Source: Nitrospira sp. (lineage in GTDB: Bacteria; Nitrospirota; Thermodesulfovibrionia; Thermodesulfovibrionales; SM23-35). From it: DNA of 40,539 bases. Position numbers and translations under genes: made by a program. Below are positions 25,225 to 32,519 of the stretch, piece after piece. Location: positions 1 to 40,539 of the forward strand of contig VGWX01000015.1 of the NCBI GenBank assembly GCA_016873615.1, given 5' to 3'. Under the pieces are notes generated by a model, which had not been told where the DNA came from, ran no database searches, and was given only the letters and a program-made list of their open reading frames with translations. Position 1 is the first letter of the stretch. Each line of letters starts with the position of its first letter.

Positions 25225-26796
25225 ATGTTCGTAAAGATATTTTCGCTATTCCTTATAGGGATTATCTTTTTAAACGGATGCAGGGGAAACGCTGAAAAGA
25301 GACGTTCGGATGATACCCTGGCCATTGCCATATCCTCGGAACCGAAACGTCTGAATCCCTTATTTCTTACCGATTTGATCTCTTATTCGGTAAGCGGACT
25401 GATTTTCAGGGGACTTACAAAGTTCGACAAGGATATGAGCATTGTCCCGGATATTGCAGAATCATGGGAGATATTGCAGGGCGGACACGAAATACGATTT
25501 CATCTCAAGAAAGGTGTATTGTGGCATGACGGAGTTGAGCTGACCGCGGACGATGTTGTCTTCACATATCAGACTGTCACTTCCCCGCAGACCACAACCC
25601 ACCATAGCAGCCACTTCGGTCCGTTAGAAAAAGTAAAAGCTCTTGACAGGTATACCGTTTCGGTCTCCTACTCAAAACCCTATGGATCAGCCCTCGAGAG
25701 CTGGACATTCGGTCTCATCCCGAAACATGTCTTATGGAACAAGGATATTCATGATGTATCGTTTGATCAAGCTCCTGTAGGAACGGGCCCGTACCGGCTG
25801 AAGGAATGGGTGAATGGACAGAAACTATGGCTTGTATCATTCGACAGGTATCACGACGGAAGGCCAAAGATACGGAATCTATTCTTGCGCATTATTCCAG
25901 ATGCAGCAACTCAGATGATGGAGCTGAAAGCAGGCACTGTCGATGGAATGGAACTTTCACCCGTACATTACCGGCTGGAAGCAGATTCCGGGATGTTTTC
26001 CTCCAACTTCATAAAGCATCGGGCCGGCTCTTTCAGATGTGGTTTTCTTGGATTCAACCTTCTGGATAAAAGATTTCAGGACAAAAGGGTTCGTCAGGCT
26101 ATCAGTTATGCAATCGACAAAGACTCCATAATCAATTCTGTTTTCATGAAACTCGGAAGCAGATCAACCGGACCCTATCCTCCGGAGGCCTGGTATTACA
26201 GCAAGAAAGCAGCATATTACAAGTATGACCCTCATAAAGCTTTGCTATTACTGGAGCAAGCAGGCTGGAAAAAGGGGACAGATGGAATACTCCAAAATAA
26301 CGGTGATCGTATGTCATTTACAATCCTCACGAATTATGAGAACAAAGAGCACATAAAGACTGCCCAGCTAATTCAGAGCAATCTCAAAACGGTCGGGATT
26401 GCAGCGGACATCCGCACACTGGAATGGCAGGCATTCAGGCACAATGTGATCGGCAGGCATCAGTTTGAAGCAATCGTCCTTTCGCGCGCCTATCTCTGGG
26501 ATCCGGACATTTATGATCTCTGGCATTCGAGCAAGACAAAAGAAGATGAGTGGAATTTTCTGTCGTATAAAAATGCTGATGTTGATTCGCTTCTCGAAAA
26601 AGGGAGACGAATGGTTGAAAGAGAAAAAAGGAAGAAGATTTATTGGAAGCTGCATGAACTGCTTGCGGAAGAGCAGTCATGCATATTTCTCTATAATGCC
26701 GACCTTCTCTTTATTACCCACCGGAGGATTAAGGGAATCGATCCTTCTCCTGCCGGGACATTCTATAACATTGCAGAATGGAGAATTGAGCGCTGA
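25225..26796 (+). CDS. SBP_bac_5 solute-binding lipoprotein (oligopeptide/nickel type)
   Basis: 523-residue periplasmic binding protein of ABC family 5 (OppA, DppA, NikA, CntA). Lipobox FLNGC predicts a lipoprotein (Cys about 19). Family blocks seen: LAIAISSEPKRLNPLF, FHLKKGVLWHDGVELTADDV, APVGTGPYRLKEW, and DKRVRQAISYAIDKD. It starts 10 bases after the receptor. No permease or ATPase of the matching Opp/Nik type is in the window, so it may use a distant transporter or work with the receptor. NikA and CntA bind nickel complexes, which suits the locus; peptide binding is equally possible from sequence. Confidence 0.88.
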   Translation: MFVKIFSLFLIGIIFLNGCRGNAEKRRSDDTLAIAISSEPKRLNPLFLTDLISYSVSGLIFRGLTKFDKDMSIVPDIAESWEILQGGHEIRFHLKKGVLWHDGVELTADDVVFTYQTVTSPQTTTHHSSHFGPLEKVKALDRYTVSVSYSKPYGSALESWTFGLIPKHVLWNKDIHDVSFDQAPVGTGPYRLKEWVNGQKLWLVSFDRYHDGRPKIRNLFLRIIPDAATQMMELKAGTVDGMELSPVHYRLEADSGMFSSNFIKHRAGSFRCGFLGFNLLDKRFQDKRVRQAISYAIDKDSIINSVFMKLGSRSTGPYPPEAWYYSKKAAYYKYDPHKALLLLEQAGWKKGTDGILQNNGDRMSFTILTNYENKEHIKTAQLIQSNLKTVGIAADIRTLEWQAFRHNVIGRHQFEAIVLSRAYLWDPDIYDLWHSSKTKEDEWNFLSYKNADVDSLLEKGRRMVEREKRKKIYWKLHELLAEEQSCIFLYNADLLFITHRRIKGIDPSPAGTFYNIAEWRIER

Positions 26797-26817
26797 TGAA
26801 AAGCAAAGTAAATGTAC

Positions 26818-26887
26818 AGATTCCTCTGGGACTTGCTAACCCTCCGGAGGATTTGGGTGCGGGGAGCCAGGCCCGCACCCGTCTTTT
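26818..26887 (+). promoter_or_regulatory. Conserved terminator-bearing leader, element A copy 1
   Basis: About 70 bases nearly identical to 32396-32466. The 5' part can fold as CCTC-T-GGG...CCC-TCCG-GAGG (26823-26850), and a perfect nine-base terminator stem follows (GGGTGCGGG 26855-26863, CCCGCACCC 26872-26880, then CTTTT). ACCC at 26839-26842 could instead pair with GGGT of the terminator, giving a possible antiterminator. Only the terminator loop differs between copies. It lies between the lipoprotein and the 66-aa gene. Riboswitch-like; no known family recognised. Confidence 0.65.
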
Positions 26888-26940
26888 ATAAGAATTGGAA
26901 CACCAGAAGGTGTTCTCTTCATAAACAAACAGATATGCAT

Positions 26941-26996
26941 GTAAGTTACGAAAACTTACCACCTCCTAAGAAAGGATGGAAAAAACAGAAGGAGGC
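26941..26996 (+). promoter_or_regulatory. Palindrome and RBS-masking hairpin before the 66-aa gene
   Basis: GTAAGTT-ACGAA-AACTTAC (26941-26959) is a perfect inverted repeat. Just after it CACCTCCT (26961-26968) is complementary to the RBS AGGAGG (26991-26996) of the next gene, so pairing would hide the ribosome-binding site. The palindrome could be a protein operator or a part of this RNA fold. Confidence 0.5.
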
Positions 26997-27001
26997 GTTA
27001 T

Positions 27002-27202
27002 ATGGAAGAGATTGCAAAGGTTAAGGACTTAATCGAGTACTGGATGAACCACAATGAAGAACATGCGGAAAGCTATATGAAATGGGCAACTAAAGCTTCG
27101 GATGCAGGGAATGAAGAGTTATCGAGGAGCCTGGTAAGAATATACCTTGAATCAAAACGATTGAACAGACTTTTCGAAGTTGCAAAAAAAGCAAGCTGTT
27201 AG
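27002..27202 (+). CDS. Small helical protein, 66 aa, metal-cluster associated
   Basis: 66-residue predicted all-helical cytoplasmic protein with no signal peptide. Core motif LIEYWMNHNEEHAESYMKWA followed by a second helix; it ends KKASC. I recall similar short W-x-x-HN-x-EH-x(3)-Y-x-KWA domains near nickel/cobalt and corrinoid genes, but cannot name the family with certainty. The two His and acidic residues could bind metal. RBS GGAGG is well placed and may be masked by an upstream CCTCCT. It precedes the second TonB receptor. Confidence 0.75.
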   Translation: MEEIAKVKDLIEYWMNHNEEHAESYMKWATKASDAGNEELSRSLVRIYLESKRLNRLFEVAKKASC

Positions 27203-27380
27203 AAAAGGGGGTGATAAGAATCAGATTTGAGGCCTGAGATTTCAGATTGAAAAATTCTAAAAAAATTAGGGGCAGGGAGGATCTTTGGCGGGACCCCCTG
27301 CCCCAAGAGGAAACGCTGCGAAATACAACGCCCCCTTGTCATTATTGTAGCAAAAGGGGGTGAGAAAAAAGGAGGGACGA
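27203..27380 (+). promoter_or_regulatory. Structured leader of TonB receptor 2, element B copy 1
   Basis: This 178-base leader aligns with 34105-34248. It holds a strong stem, GGGGCAGGG (27269-27277) with CCCTGCCCC (27296-27304), a conserved GGAAACGC/GGCAACGC segment, and a second stem CCCCCTT (27331-27337) with AAGGGGG (27354-27360) directly before the RBS AAGGAGGG. Position and conservation suggest a translational riboswitch or thermosensor-like control. No known aptamer consensus (cobalamin, TPP, NiCo) was recognised. Confidence 0.55.
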
Positions 27381-29711
27381 ATGAGAGATGTTCTAAAGAT
27401 TATTGTGAGCGCTTTTTTTGTTTTATTGATTTCTATCTCAGTAGCAATGGCAGAAGAAATAGAGAAAAAAGATATTGAGAAAAAGACAAAAGGGGAAGAA
27501 GCACAACTTGAAGAAATCGTCGTTACTGTTACGGGCAAGATCGTAGACGAATCCATTATGAATATGCCTGCTGTAGTGGAGTCGCTGACTCCCGAAGGGA
27601 TCGAACGAATCAACACCATTGACACGTCGGACATTTTCAAATACATGCCCGGGTCCTATTTGAGAAAGCTGTATCCCGGTGCCAACAATTCTCCGCTTGT
27701 TATCCGTGGAAACAACTCAACCATGACTGGACGAACACTGGTTATTGCAGACGGACTCTTTCTTAGCGATTTCACCGCAGCCGGTAACAGCAATGCGCCG
27801 AAGTGGCAGATGGTCTCTCCAGGCGAAATCGACACCATGGACATGATCTACGGACCATTTTCAGCGGCGCTGAGCGGCAATTCGATGTCAGGAACCGCTG
27901 TTATCACTACTCATATGCCTCAGAAAAGGGAGATCGAGGCAGACGCCACCTACACCTTCCAGAACTTCAGGGAGTATAAGAGCGATTTCCACCTTAATAA
28001 TTATAATGCGAATGCATACTATGGTGATAAAATCGGACCATTGTCTTTTTCGATCTGGGCTGACCGCCTGCAAACCCGCGCTCAGGGAATCATGTATACC
28101 ACTGTACTGGAATCCTCCGGAAAGGACCCCGGCAGTGCTATCCCCGTAACCGGATGGGATACCGACAAAGACCCCAAAGATCGAACGAGATATATCCTTG
28201 GGAGTCAGGGTGTGCAGGACATAGCGAACACCACAGGAAAGATCAAGCTGGGCTATGACCTGACGCCCGAGTCCCAGGTGCGTTTAACCTTGGGTTTTTG
28301 GGACAGCACTCAGGAGCGTAACAATCCCCAAACCTATCTGCGCGACACCAATGGGAATCCCGTATATTCAGGCAATGTGAATATCAACGGCAAAAGTTAT
28401 ACGTTGAATCAAAATGCATTTACTTACTCAAAATTGGAGAAGCAGGATCTTCTTACCGGTCTGACTTACTCGTACAAATCTCCCAATGGGATCAAAGTAT
28501 TTGCCGGGGTGAGTTCCTATAGCAGCCCCAGGGACATCACCTGTACGTCAAAAAGCAGTCCTCCGGCATCCGAACATGGCGGCGCCGGTACAGTCACAGA
28601 CAACGACAACGGATGGTATACGGCCGATCTGAAAGGCTCATATGAGGTTATAATGAAAGGAATAGGCATCCACACGATTGGCGCAGGATACCATTATGAT
28701 CGTTATTACATAGACTCTGAGGTATGGAATGCATCGGACTGGGAAAGTGACGACAGAACGATCCTGAGTAAAGGGGAAGAAGGGAAAACACAGATTCACG
28801 CCATTTTTATCGATGACACATGGGATATAACAAAGCAATGGTCAGTATATCTGGGCGGCAGGTATGAATGGTGGAAAGGCTTTGACGCCTCCAAATCGAC
28901 CGACTCCGCATCAGGACGTCTTACGAGCAACCTCCCGGACAAGAGCGATAGCGGTATATCTCCCAAGGCATCGGTGACATTCAGACCCACAGATGAATGG
29001 AGAATCCGTTTATCCCTTGCCCTTGCAACCCGTTATCCGACTGTTGGAGAACTGTACTATGGAGGGATCACTTCCTCAGGGGTTATCAACAATAATAATC
29101 CTGACCTGAAACCGGAAAAGGATTTTGCCAAGGACTTTACAATTACCCGCGCTATAGGAGAAACAGGTGAAGCCCGCTTGACCTTCTTTGAAGACTATGT
29201 AAGGGACGCCATCTACAGTCAGACCAATACGTATACAAATGTAACAAATTTTCAGAACGTAGAAAAAGTGAGAACGAGGGGTATCGAGGTTGCTTTTAAC
29301 GAACGGAAATTCCTTATTGACGGACTCGGGGTTTTCGCAAACTTGGCATGGACCGATTCCGAGATCCTGGCTAACGCAAACGTGCCGGCGAGCGTCGGCA
29401 AGGATTTTCCGAGGGTGCCGGAGTGGCGTGCGAAAATCGTTCTTGACTATGCGCCTACAGAGCGCTGGTTCATAACAGTTGCCGGACATTACTCCGGCAA
29501 GCAGTACGGGGAACTGGACAACAGCGACAAACATGACGGGGTATATGGGGCGATGGACGAATTCTTGGTGTTCGATACCAAATTTTCATACAGATTACTG
29601 AAAAACCTGCGGGCATCGGTCGGCATTGATAACATCACCGACGAACTTTATCACGTGTCACACCCCTATCCCCGGCGGACGTATTATGCGAATCTGAAAT
29701 ATACGTTTTGA
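27381..29711 (+). CDS. TonB-dependent outer-membrane receptor 2
   Basis: 776-residue TonB-dependent receptor. Signal peptide MRDVLKIIVSAFFVLLISI..AMA, then a charged Lys/Glu stretch and a TonB box-like LEEIVVTVTGK. The plug includes TSDIFKYMPGSYLRKLYPG, SPLVIRGNNSTMTGRTLVI and a YGPFSAALSGNSMSGTAVI segment. A beta barrel follows and ends YYANLKYTF with terminal phenylalanine. The ATG at 27381 has RBS AAGGAGGG; an upstream in-frame GTG at 27360 would place the start inside the leader stem. It is followed by two DUF4198 genes, which points to a metal or metal-chelate ligand. Confidence 0.92.
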   Translation: MRDVLKIIVSAFFVLLISISVAMAEEIEKKDIEKKTKGEEAQLEEIVVTVTGKIVDESIMNMPAVVESLTPEGIERINTIDTSDIFKYMPGSYLRKLYPGANNSPLVIRGNNSTMTGRTLVIADGLFLSDFTAAGNSNAPKWQMVSPGEIDTMDMIYGPFSAALSGNSMSGTAVITTHMPQKREIEADATYTFQNFREYKSDFHLNNYNANAYYGDKIGPLSFSIWADRLQTRAQGIMYTTVLESSGKDPGSAIPVTGWDTDKDPKDRTRYILGSQGVQDIANTTGKIKLGYDLTPESQVRLTLGFWDSTQERNNPQTYLRDTNGNPVYSGNVNINGKSYTLNQNAFTYSKLEKQDLLTGLTYSYKSPNGIKVFAGVSSYSSPRDITCTSKSSPPASEHGGAGTVTDNDNGWYTADLKGSYEVIMKGIGIHTIGAGYHYDRYYIDSEVWNASDWESDDRTILSKGEEGKTQIHAIFIDDTWDITKQWSVYLGGRYEWWKGFDASKSTDSASGRLTSNLPDKSDSGISPKASVTFRPTDEWRIRLSLALATRYPTVGELYYGGITSSGVINNNNPDLKPEKDFAKDFTITRAIGETGEARLTFFEDYVRDAIYSQTNTYTNVTNFQNVEKVRTRGIEVAFNERKFLIDGLGVFANLAWTDSEILANANVPASVGKDFPRVPEWRAKIVLDYAPTERWFITVAGHYSGKQYGELDNSDKHDGVYGAMDEFLVFDTKFSYRLLKNLRASVGIDNITDELYHVSHPYPRRTYYANLKYTF

Positions 29712-29772
29712 GGGACGACCTGGCAAAAGAATATTGGTAACTAACAATAAAAATTTAGAAAGGATGAACTAT

Positions 29773-30504
29773 ATGAAAATACACAGACTTAGATTCTCTA
29801 CGAGCATCTTTTTAGTATTTTTTTGTTTCCTCATGAATTCCATTCCGGCAGTTGCTCACGACCTATGGCTTAATGTTGATAATCCGTATCCTGCAGTTGG
29901 AGAAAAGGCGACCGTAAAGGTGGTGTTCGGTCACAATTTCCCTTATTACGACATTCTGATCAGCAGAGCAAGTCTTGCAGAGTTTGCCTGCCTTGCGCCT
30001 GACGGACAAAAGAACGAAATCACTAAAACATGGGAAGATAAGACAGGAGAAAGGTCAGGCGCTTTAGTTGGAGAGATCATTCCCGACCAAAAAGGTTCAT
30101 ATATAATTACCGCTTACCGGAAGATAAAAGGAGACAAGCAACATGTAGCATCTGAAAAGTATGCCAAATCAATTATCTCCACAGGTGAAGGGAAAAGTAG
30201 TATCAGCAAACCTTTAGGTCACCGGATCGAGATTGTTCCGTTGAAGGACCCGAGGGATTTAAAACCGGGAGAGACTATTCCTGTCAAAGTTCTTTTTGAA
30301 GGAAAGCCATTGGCAACATACATATACGCAACCTATGCAGGGTATTACTCTGAAGATGAACCATTTCCCTTATTCACGAAGAGTGGTGAGGATGGAATTG
30401 GATATATGAAGATAACTCAGCCCGGGACGTGGATGGTTGTATGCAACCATAAAGTTGATTTCTCGGCCTCACTGACCTTTAAAGTATCCGAGGCATCCAA
30501 ATAG
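29773..30504 (+). CDS. DUF4198 / NikK-like periplasmic protein 1
   Basis: 243-residue exported protein. A signal peptide ends in IPAVAHDLWLN, leaving the mature protein with an N-terminal His-Asp, a feature of the DUF4198 group annotated as nickel transport (NikK/NikM-like) components. The conserved block VVFGHNFPYYD and the second half IEIVPLKDPRDLKPGETIPVKVLFEGKPLA (here split in my description) match the family pattern of two beta domains. It shares the IVPLKDP motif with the next gene. I chose ATG 29773 (AAAGGA eight bases upstream) over the ATG at 29764. Function as a periplasmic metal-handling factor is inferred from the family. Confidence 0.82.
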   Translation: MKIHRLRFSTSIFLVFFCFLMNSIPAVAHDLWLNVDNPYPAVGEKATVKVVFGHNFPYYDILISRASLAEFACLAPDGQKNEITKTWEDKTGERSGALVGEIIPDQKGSYIITAYRKIKGDKQHVASEKYAKSIISTGEGKSSISKPLGHRIEIVPLKDPRDLKPGETIPVKVLFEGKPLATYIYATYAGYYSEDEPFPLFTKSGEDGIGYMKITQPGTWMVVCNHKVDFSASLTFKVSEASK

Positions 30505-30516
30505 GGGGACAATAAT

Positions 30517-31224
30517 ATGAAGATAAAACTGTTTGCAACTATCGTAATCATTCTCATTTTGACACAGTCAGCATTTGCCCATCACCTCTGGATAGAAAAA
30601 GAAGATGGTGTTTTCAAAGTTTTGTGGGGTCATCCACCAGAGATAAACCCTTATGAGCCTGAAAAGCTAAAAGAGGCAAAGGCTTTTGACATCAATGGGA
30701 AGGAAGTCGCATTAACAAGGAAAAATGAAAAAGATATGGTTTACTTATCCTCAAAGTCGAACGTCTCAATTATAGCTGTTTCCTTTGAAGGTGGTTATCT
30801 TGTGACCACCCCTGATGGAAAAAAGAGAGCTACAAAAAGAGAGGCTGCAAAAGCAGGACGGCAGATAATCGACTCAATTTATTCTTCACAATATGCCAAG
30901 GGGTTATTTGCCTGCAGTGAAAATACGGCAAAGCCCTCCGGTTTAAAATTCGAAATTGTTCCTCTAAAAGATCCTTGCAAATTAAAGGTAAATGATATCC
31001 TTCCAATCAGGATATATTTCGATGGAAGGCCTCTTGAAGGCGCTACAGTGGAAACAGGAAACCATGCAGAGTCCGGCAAGACCGGTAAAGAAGGACAATT
31101 CAACATCAAGGTTTCCGAACGGGACAAGCACATTATTTTGGCGAAGTACAGGATTCCGGTAAAAGATAACCCTGATGCCGATTTCTTTTCCTATACCACA
31201 GCTCTGACATGGGAGATAAAGTGA
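30517..31224 (+). CDS. DUF4198 / NikK-like periplasmic protein 2
   Basis: 235-residue exported protein related to its upstream neighbour. Signal peptide MKIKLFATIVIILILTQSAFA leaves an N-terminus HHLWIEKEDG; the mature His-His start is a likely metal ligand. WGHPPEINPYEPEKLKEAKA and FEIVPLKDPCKLKVNDILPI (about residues 147-166) are the recognisable blocks, and the C-terminal LTWEIK ends a beta-rich domain. RBS GGGGGA is upstream; it starts 12 bases after the previous gene. It resembles the NikK component of NikKLMQO systems, but NikMQO are absent here. Confidence 0.82.
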   Translation: MKIKLFATIVIILILTQSAFAHHLWIEKEDGVFKVLWGHPPEINPYEPEKLKEAKAFDINGKEVALTRKNEKDMVYLSSKSNVSIIAVSFEGGYLVTTPDGKKRATKREAAKAGRQIIDSIYSSQYAKGLFACSENTAKPSGLKFEIVPLKDPCKLKVNDILPIRIYFDGRPLEGATVETGNHAESGKTGKEGQFNIKVSERDKHIILAKYRIPVKDNPDADFFSYTTALTWEIK

Positions 31225-31691
31225 GGATAATAGTTGGCATCCTGGTAGCATGCTTTTTAATGGCCGGACTTAATTGTCCGGCCTTTGCCCATTCTGTCCA
31301 CTATCAGGTCGAGAACAAGGGGATAAGCGTGAGGATTTTCTATGCGGAGGATGACCCGGCAAGCTATTCCACGTATGAGATATTCGGGCCGGGAGACAAA
31401 ATAGCCCACCAGAAGGGGAGGACGGACAAAAATGGTTTTGTCTCGTTTCTTCCCGACAGGAAAGGGAACTGGGTCATAAAGGTCTATGGAGAATCCGAAC
31501 ATGGTATGCACGGCGCCCAGGTTGTGGTTGATGTAAACGAGAATCTGTTTATGGAATCGTTCAAGAAGCCGCTGGTTGCGAAGTATACAAAGGCGTTTGT
31601 TGGGATCAGCTTCCTGCTTGCGCTCTTCGGATTGTGGGCGCTGGCAAGCTCACGGAAGAAAGGGAGGACGGAGGAGCAACGGAAATCCTGA
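31221..31691 (+). CDS. NikL-like membrane-anchored exported protein
   Basis: 156-residue protein with a signal peptide (VRIIVGILVACFLMAGLNCPAFA), a mature start HSVHYQVENKG, a beta-rich domain with DKNGFVSFLPDRKGNWVIKV, and a C-terminal transmembrane helix (FVGISFLLALFGLWALA) with a positive tail. This is the arrangement of NikL/CbiL-type accessory proteins. The GTG at 31221 overlaps the previous stop (GTGA) and has GGGAG five bases upstream; an ATG at 31209 is an alternative. It completes the receptor-NikK-NikK-NikL operon. Confidence 0.75.
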   Translation: MRIIVGILVACFLMAGLNCPAFAHSVHYQVENKGISVRIFYAEDDPASYSTYEIFGPGDKIAHQKGRTDKNGFVSFLPDRKGNWVIKVYGESEHGMHGAQVVVDVNENLFMESFKKPLVAKYTKAFVGISFLLALFGLWALASSRKKGRTEEQRKS

Positions 31692-31772
31692 CCCGAATTC
31701 ATAAAATTGGCACGGCATCCGGGGACAGTGTATTTGAGCGGTTTTTCCCCGGCTATCACCGGCTATCAAATA

Positions 31773-31801
31773 TTGACTTAAAGTCATTTTAGTGATATAA
31801 A
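31773..31801 (+). promoter_or_regulatory. Strong sigma70 promoter with overlapping palindrome
   Basis: TTGACT (31773-31778), 17 bases, TATAAA (31796-31801). The palindrome TGACTTAAAGTCA (31774-31786) covers the -35 box and first part of the spacer, where a repressor would block polymerase. It drives the 53-aa His-rich gene. Confidence 0.7.
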
Positions 31802-31828
31802 TATAATTAGAAAGGGAGGTGATGATAT

Positions 31829-31990
31829 ATGTGCTGCCATAATAAGGAAAAGCATGAGCACGAGCATGAGCACAAGGAGATAACGCATTCTCATGATGGT
31901 CATAAACATAAGCATTTAGTAGCGAAGCATAAACACGAGCATACTCACGATGACGACCATCACAAACACCAGCACAAGTGCTGTCATTAA
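31829..31990 (+). CDS. Histidine-rich Cys-flanked metal-binding peptide, 53 aa
   Basis: Tiny protein with 19 His and 4 Cys in 53 residues. It begins MCCHN and ends KCCH, with HxH runs between (HEHEHEH, HKHKH, HDDDHHKHQHKCCH). The paired cysteines at both ends suggest a closed metal-binding loop. No signal peptide. RBS GGGAGGT is eight bases upstream of the ATG. It has its own promoter at 31773-31801 and is followed by copy 3 of the CCACGAAGGC hairpin. Likely a metal store or chaperone; the metal is inferred (Ni, Co or Cu). Confidence 0.8.
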   Translation: MCCHNKEKHEHEHEHKEITHSHDGHKHKHLVAKHKHEHTHDDDHHKHQHKCCH

Positions 31991-32076
31991 AGGGAAGCCA
32001 TAAGTTTTAAGAAACAAGCCACGAAGGCTAAAACCGGGTCAGAAGACTTGGGAGGTATTCGTGGCTTCCCTTTTTT
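31991..32076 (+). terminator. CCACGAAGGC hairpin, copy 3, with competing stem
   Basis: AAGCCACGAA (32016-32025) pairs perfectly with TTCGTGGCTT. The 3' arm extended by CCCT also pairs perfectly with AGGGAAGCCA at 31991-32000, so two alternative folds share one arm. The inner stem is GGGTC/GACTT (with wobbles) and six T residues follow. It sits just after the His-rich stop codon and is the best candidate for a true terminator in the family. Confidence 0.65.
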
Positions 32077-32205
32077 ATCTGAGGCTATTATTTTATTGCA
32101 TCACCATCCTGACAATAGTTCTCCATGTAGTTATTTAAGCAAGCTTATTAGGATCATTTAGAGTATTCCACAAATTATCTCAACCTATCACAACCTATCG
32201 CTCTC

Positions 32206-32262
32206 TTGACATACTGCAGAATCTTCCAGTATCTTAAATATATCCTGAACACGAAGTTCAGG
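32206..32262 (+). promoter_or_regulatory. Promoter and GAAC-type hairpin before copy 4
   Basis: TTGACA (32206-32211), 18 bases, TATCTT (32230-32235), then a perfect hairpin CCTGAAC-ACGAA-GTTCAGG at 32244-32262 near the expected transcript start. The stretch 32077-32205 before it shows no gene or other signal. Confidence 0.5.
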
Positions 32263-32285
32263 GCAATCGTTCGGCAGTTTAGAAC

Positions 32286-32346
32286 AAAGGCCACGAAGGC
32301 TTTAAAAAGGTCAGCAGACCTGATAGCTTTGTGGCTTTTTTGTTTT
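32286..32346 (+). promoter_or_regulatory. CCACGAAGGC hairpin leader, copy 4
   Basis: GCCAC/GTGGC and AAGGCT/AGCTTT form the outer stem with one bulged G; the inner hairpin is AGGTC-AGCA-GACCT and six T residues follow. No gene ends within 290 bases upstream, and a TTGACA promoter lies 80 bases upstream, so this copy is a leader rather than a gene-end terminator. Confidence 0.7.
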
Positions 32347-32395
32347 TGCAGGTTTGATTTTTACGGTAAATGATGATGAACGATATGAAAATAAA

Positions 32396-32466
32396 GATTT
32401 CCTCTGGGACTTGCTAACCCTCCGGAGGATTTGGGTGCGGGTATCCAGACCCGCACCCGCCTTTTT
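32396..32466 (+). promoter_or_regulatory. Conserved terminator-bearing leader, element A copy 2
   Basis: Near-identical to 26818-26887, differing mainly in the terminator loop (TATCCAGA against GAGCCAGG). Terminator stem 32433-32441 with 32450-32458, then GCCTTTTT. It stands 54 bases before tonB, placing two terminator-like structures (copy 4 and this) in series before the TonB-ExbB-ExbD operon. Confidence 0.7.
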
Positions 32467-32519
32467 CATTTATAGCAGGTGTTTTAGCAATAATAATTGA
32501 GAGGAATGTAAATGGAGCA

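Noticed and set aside
27203-27380. Cobalamin, TPP or NiCo riboswitch
   Set aside because: The diagnostic conserved boxes of these families were not found in either element B copy by eye.
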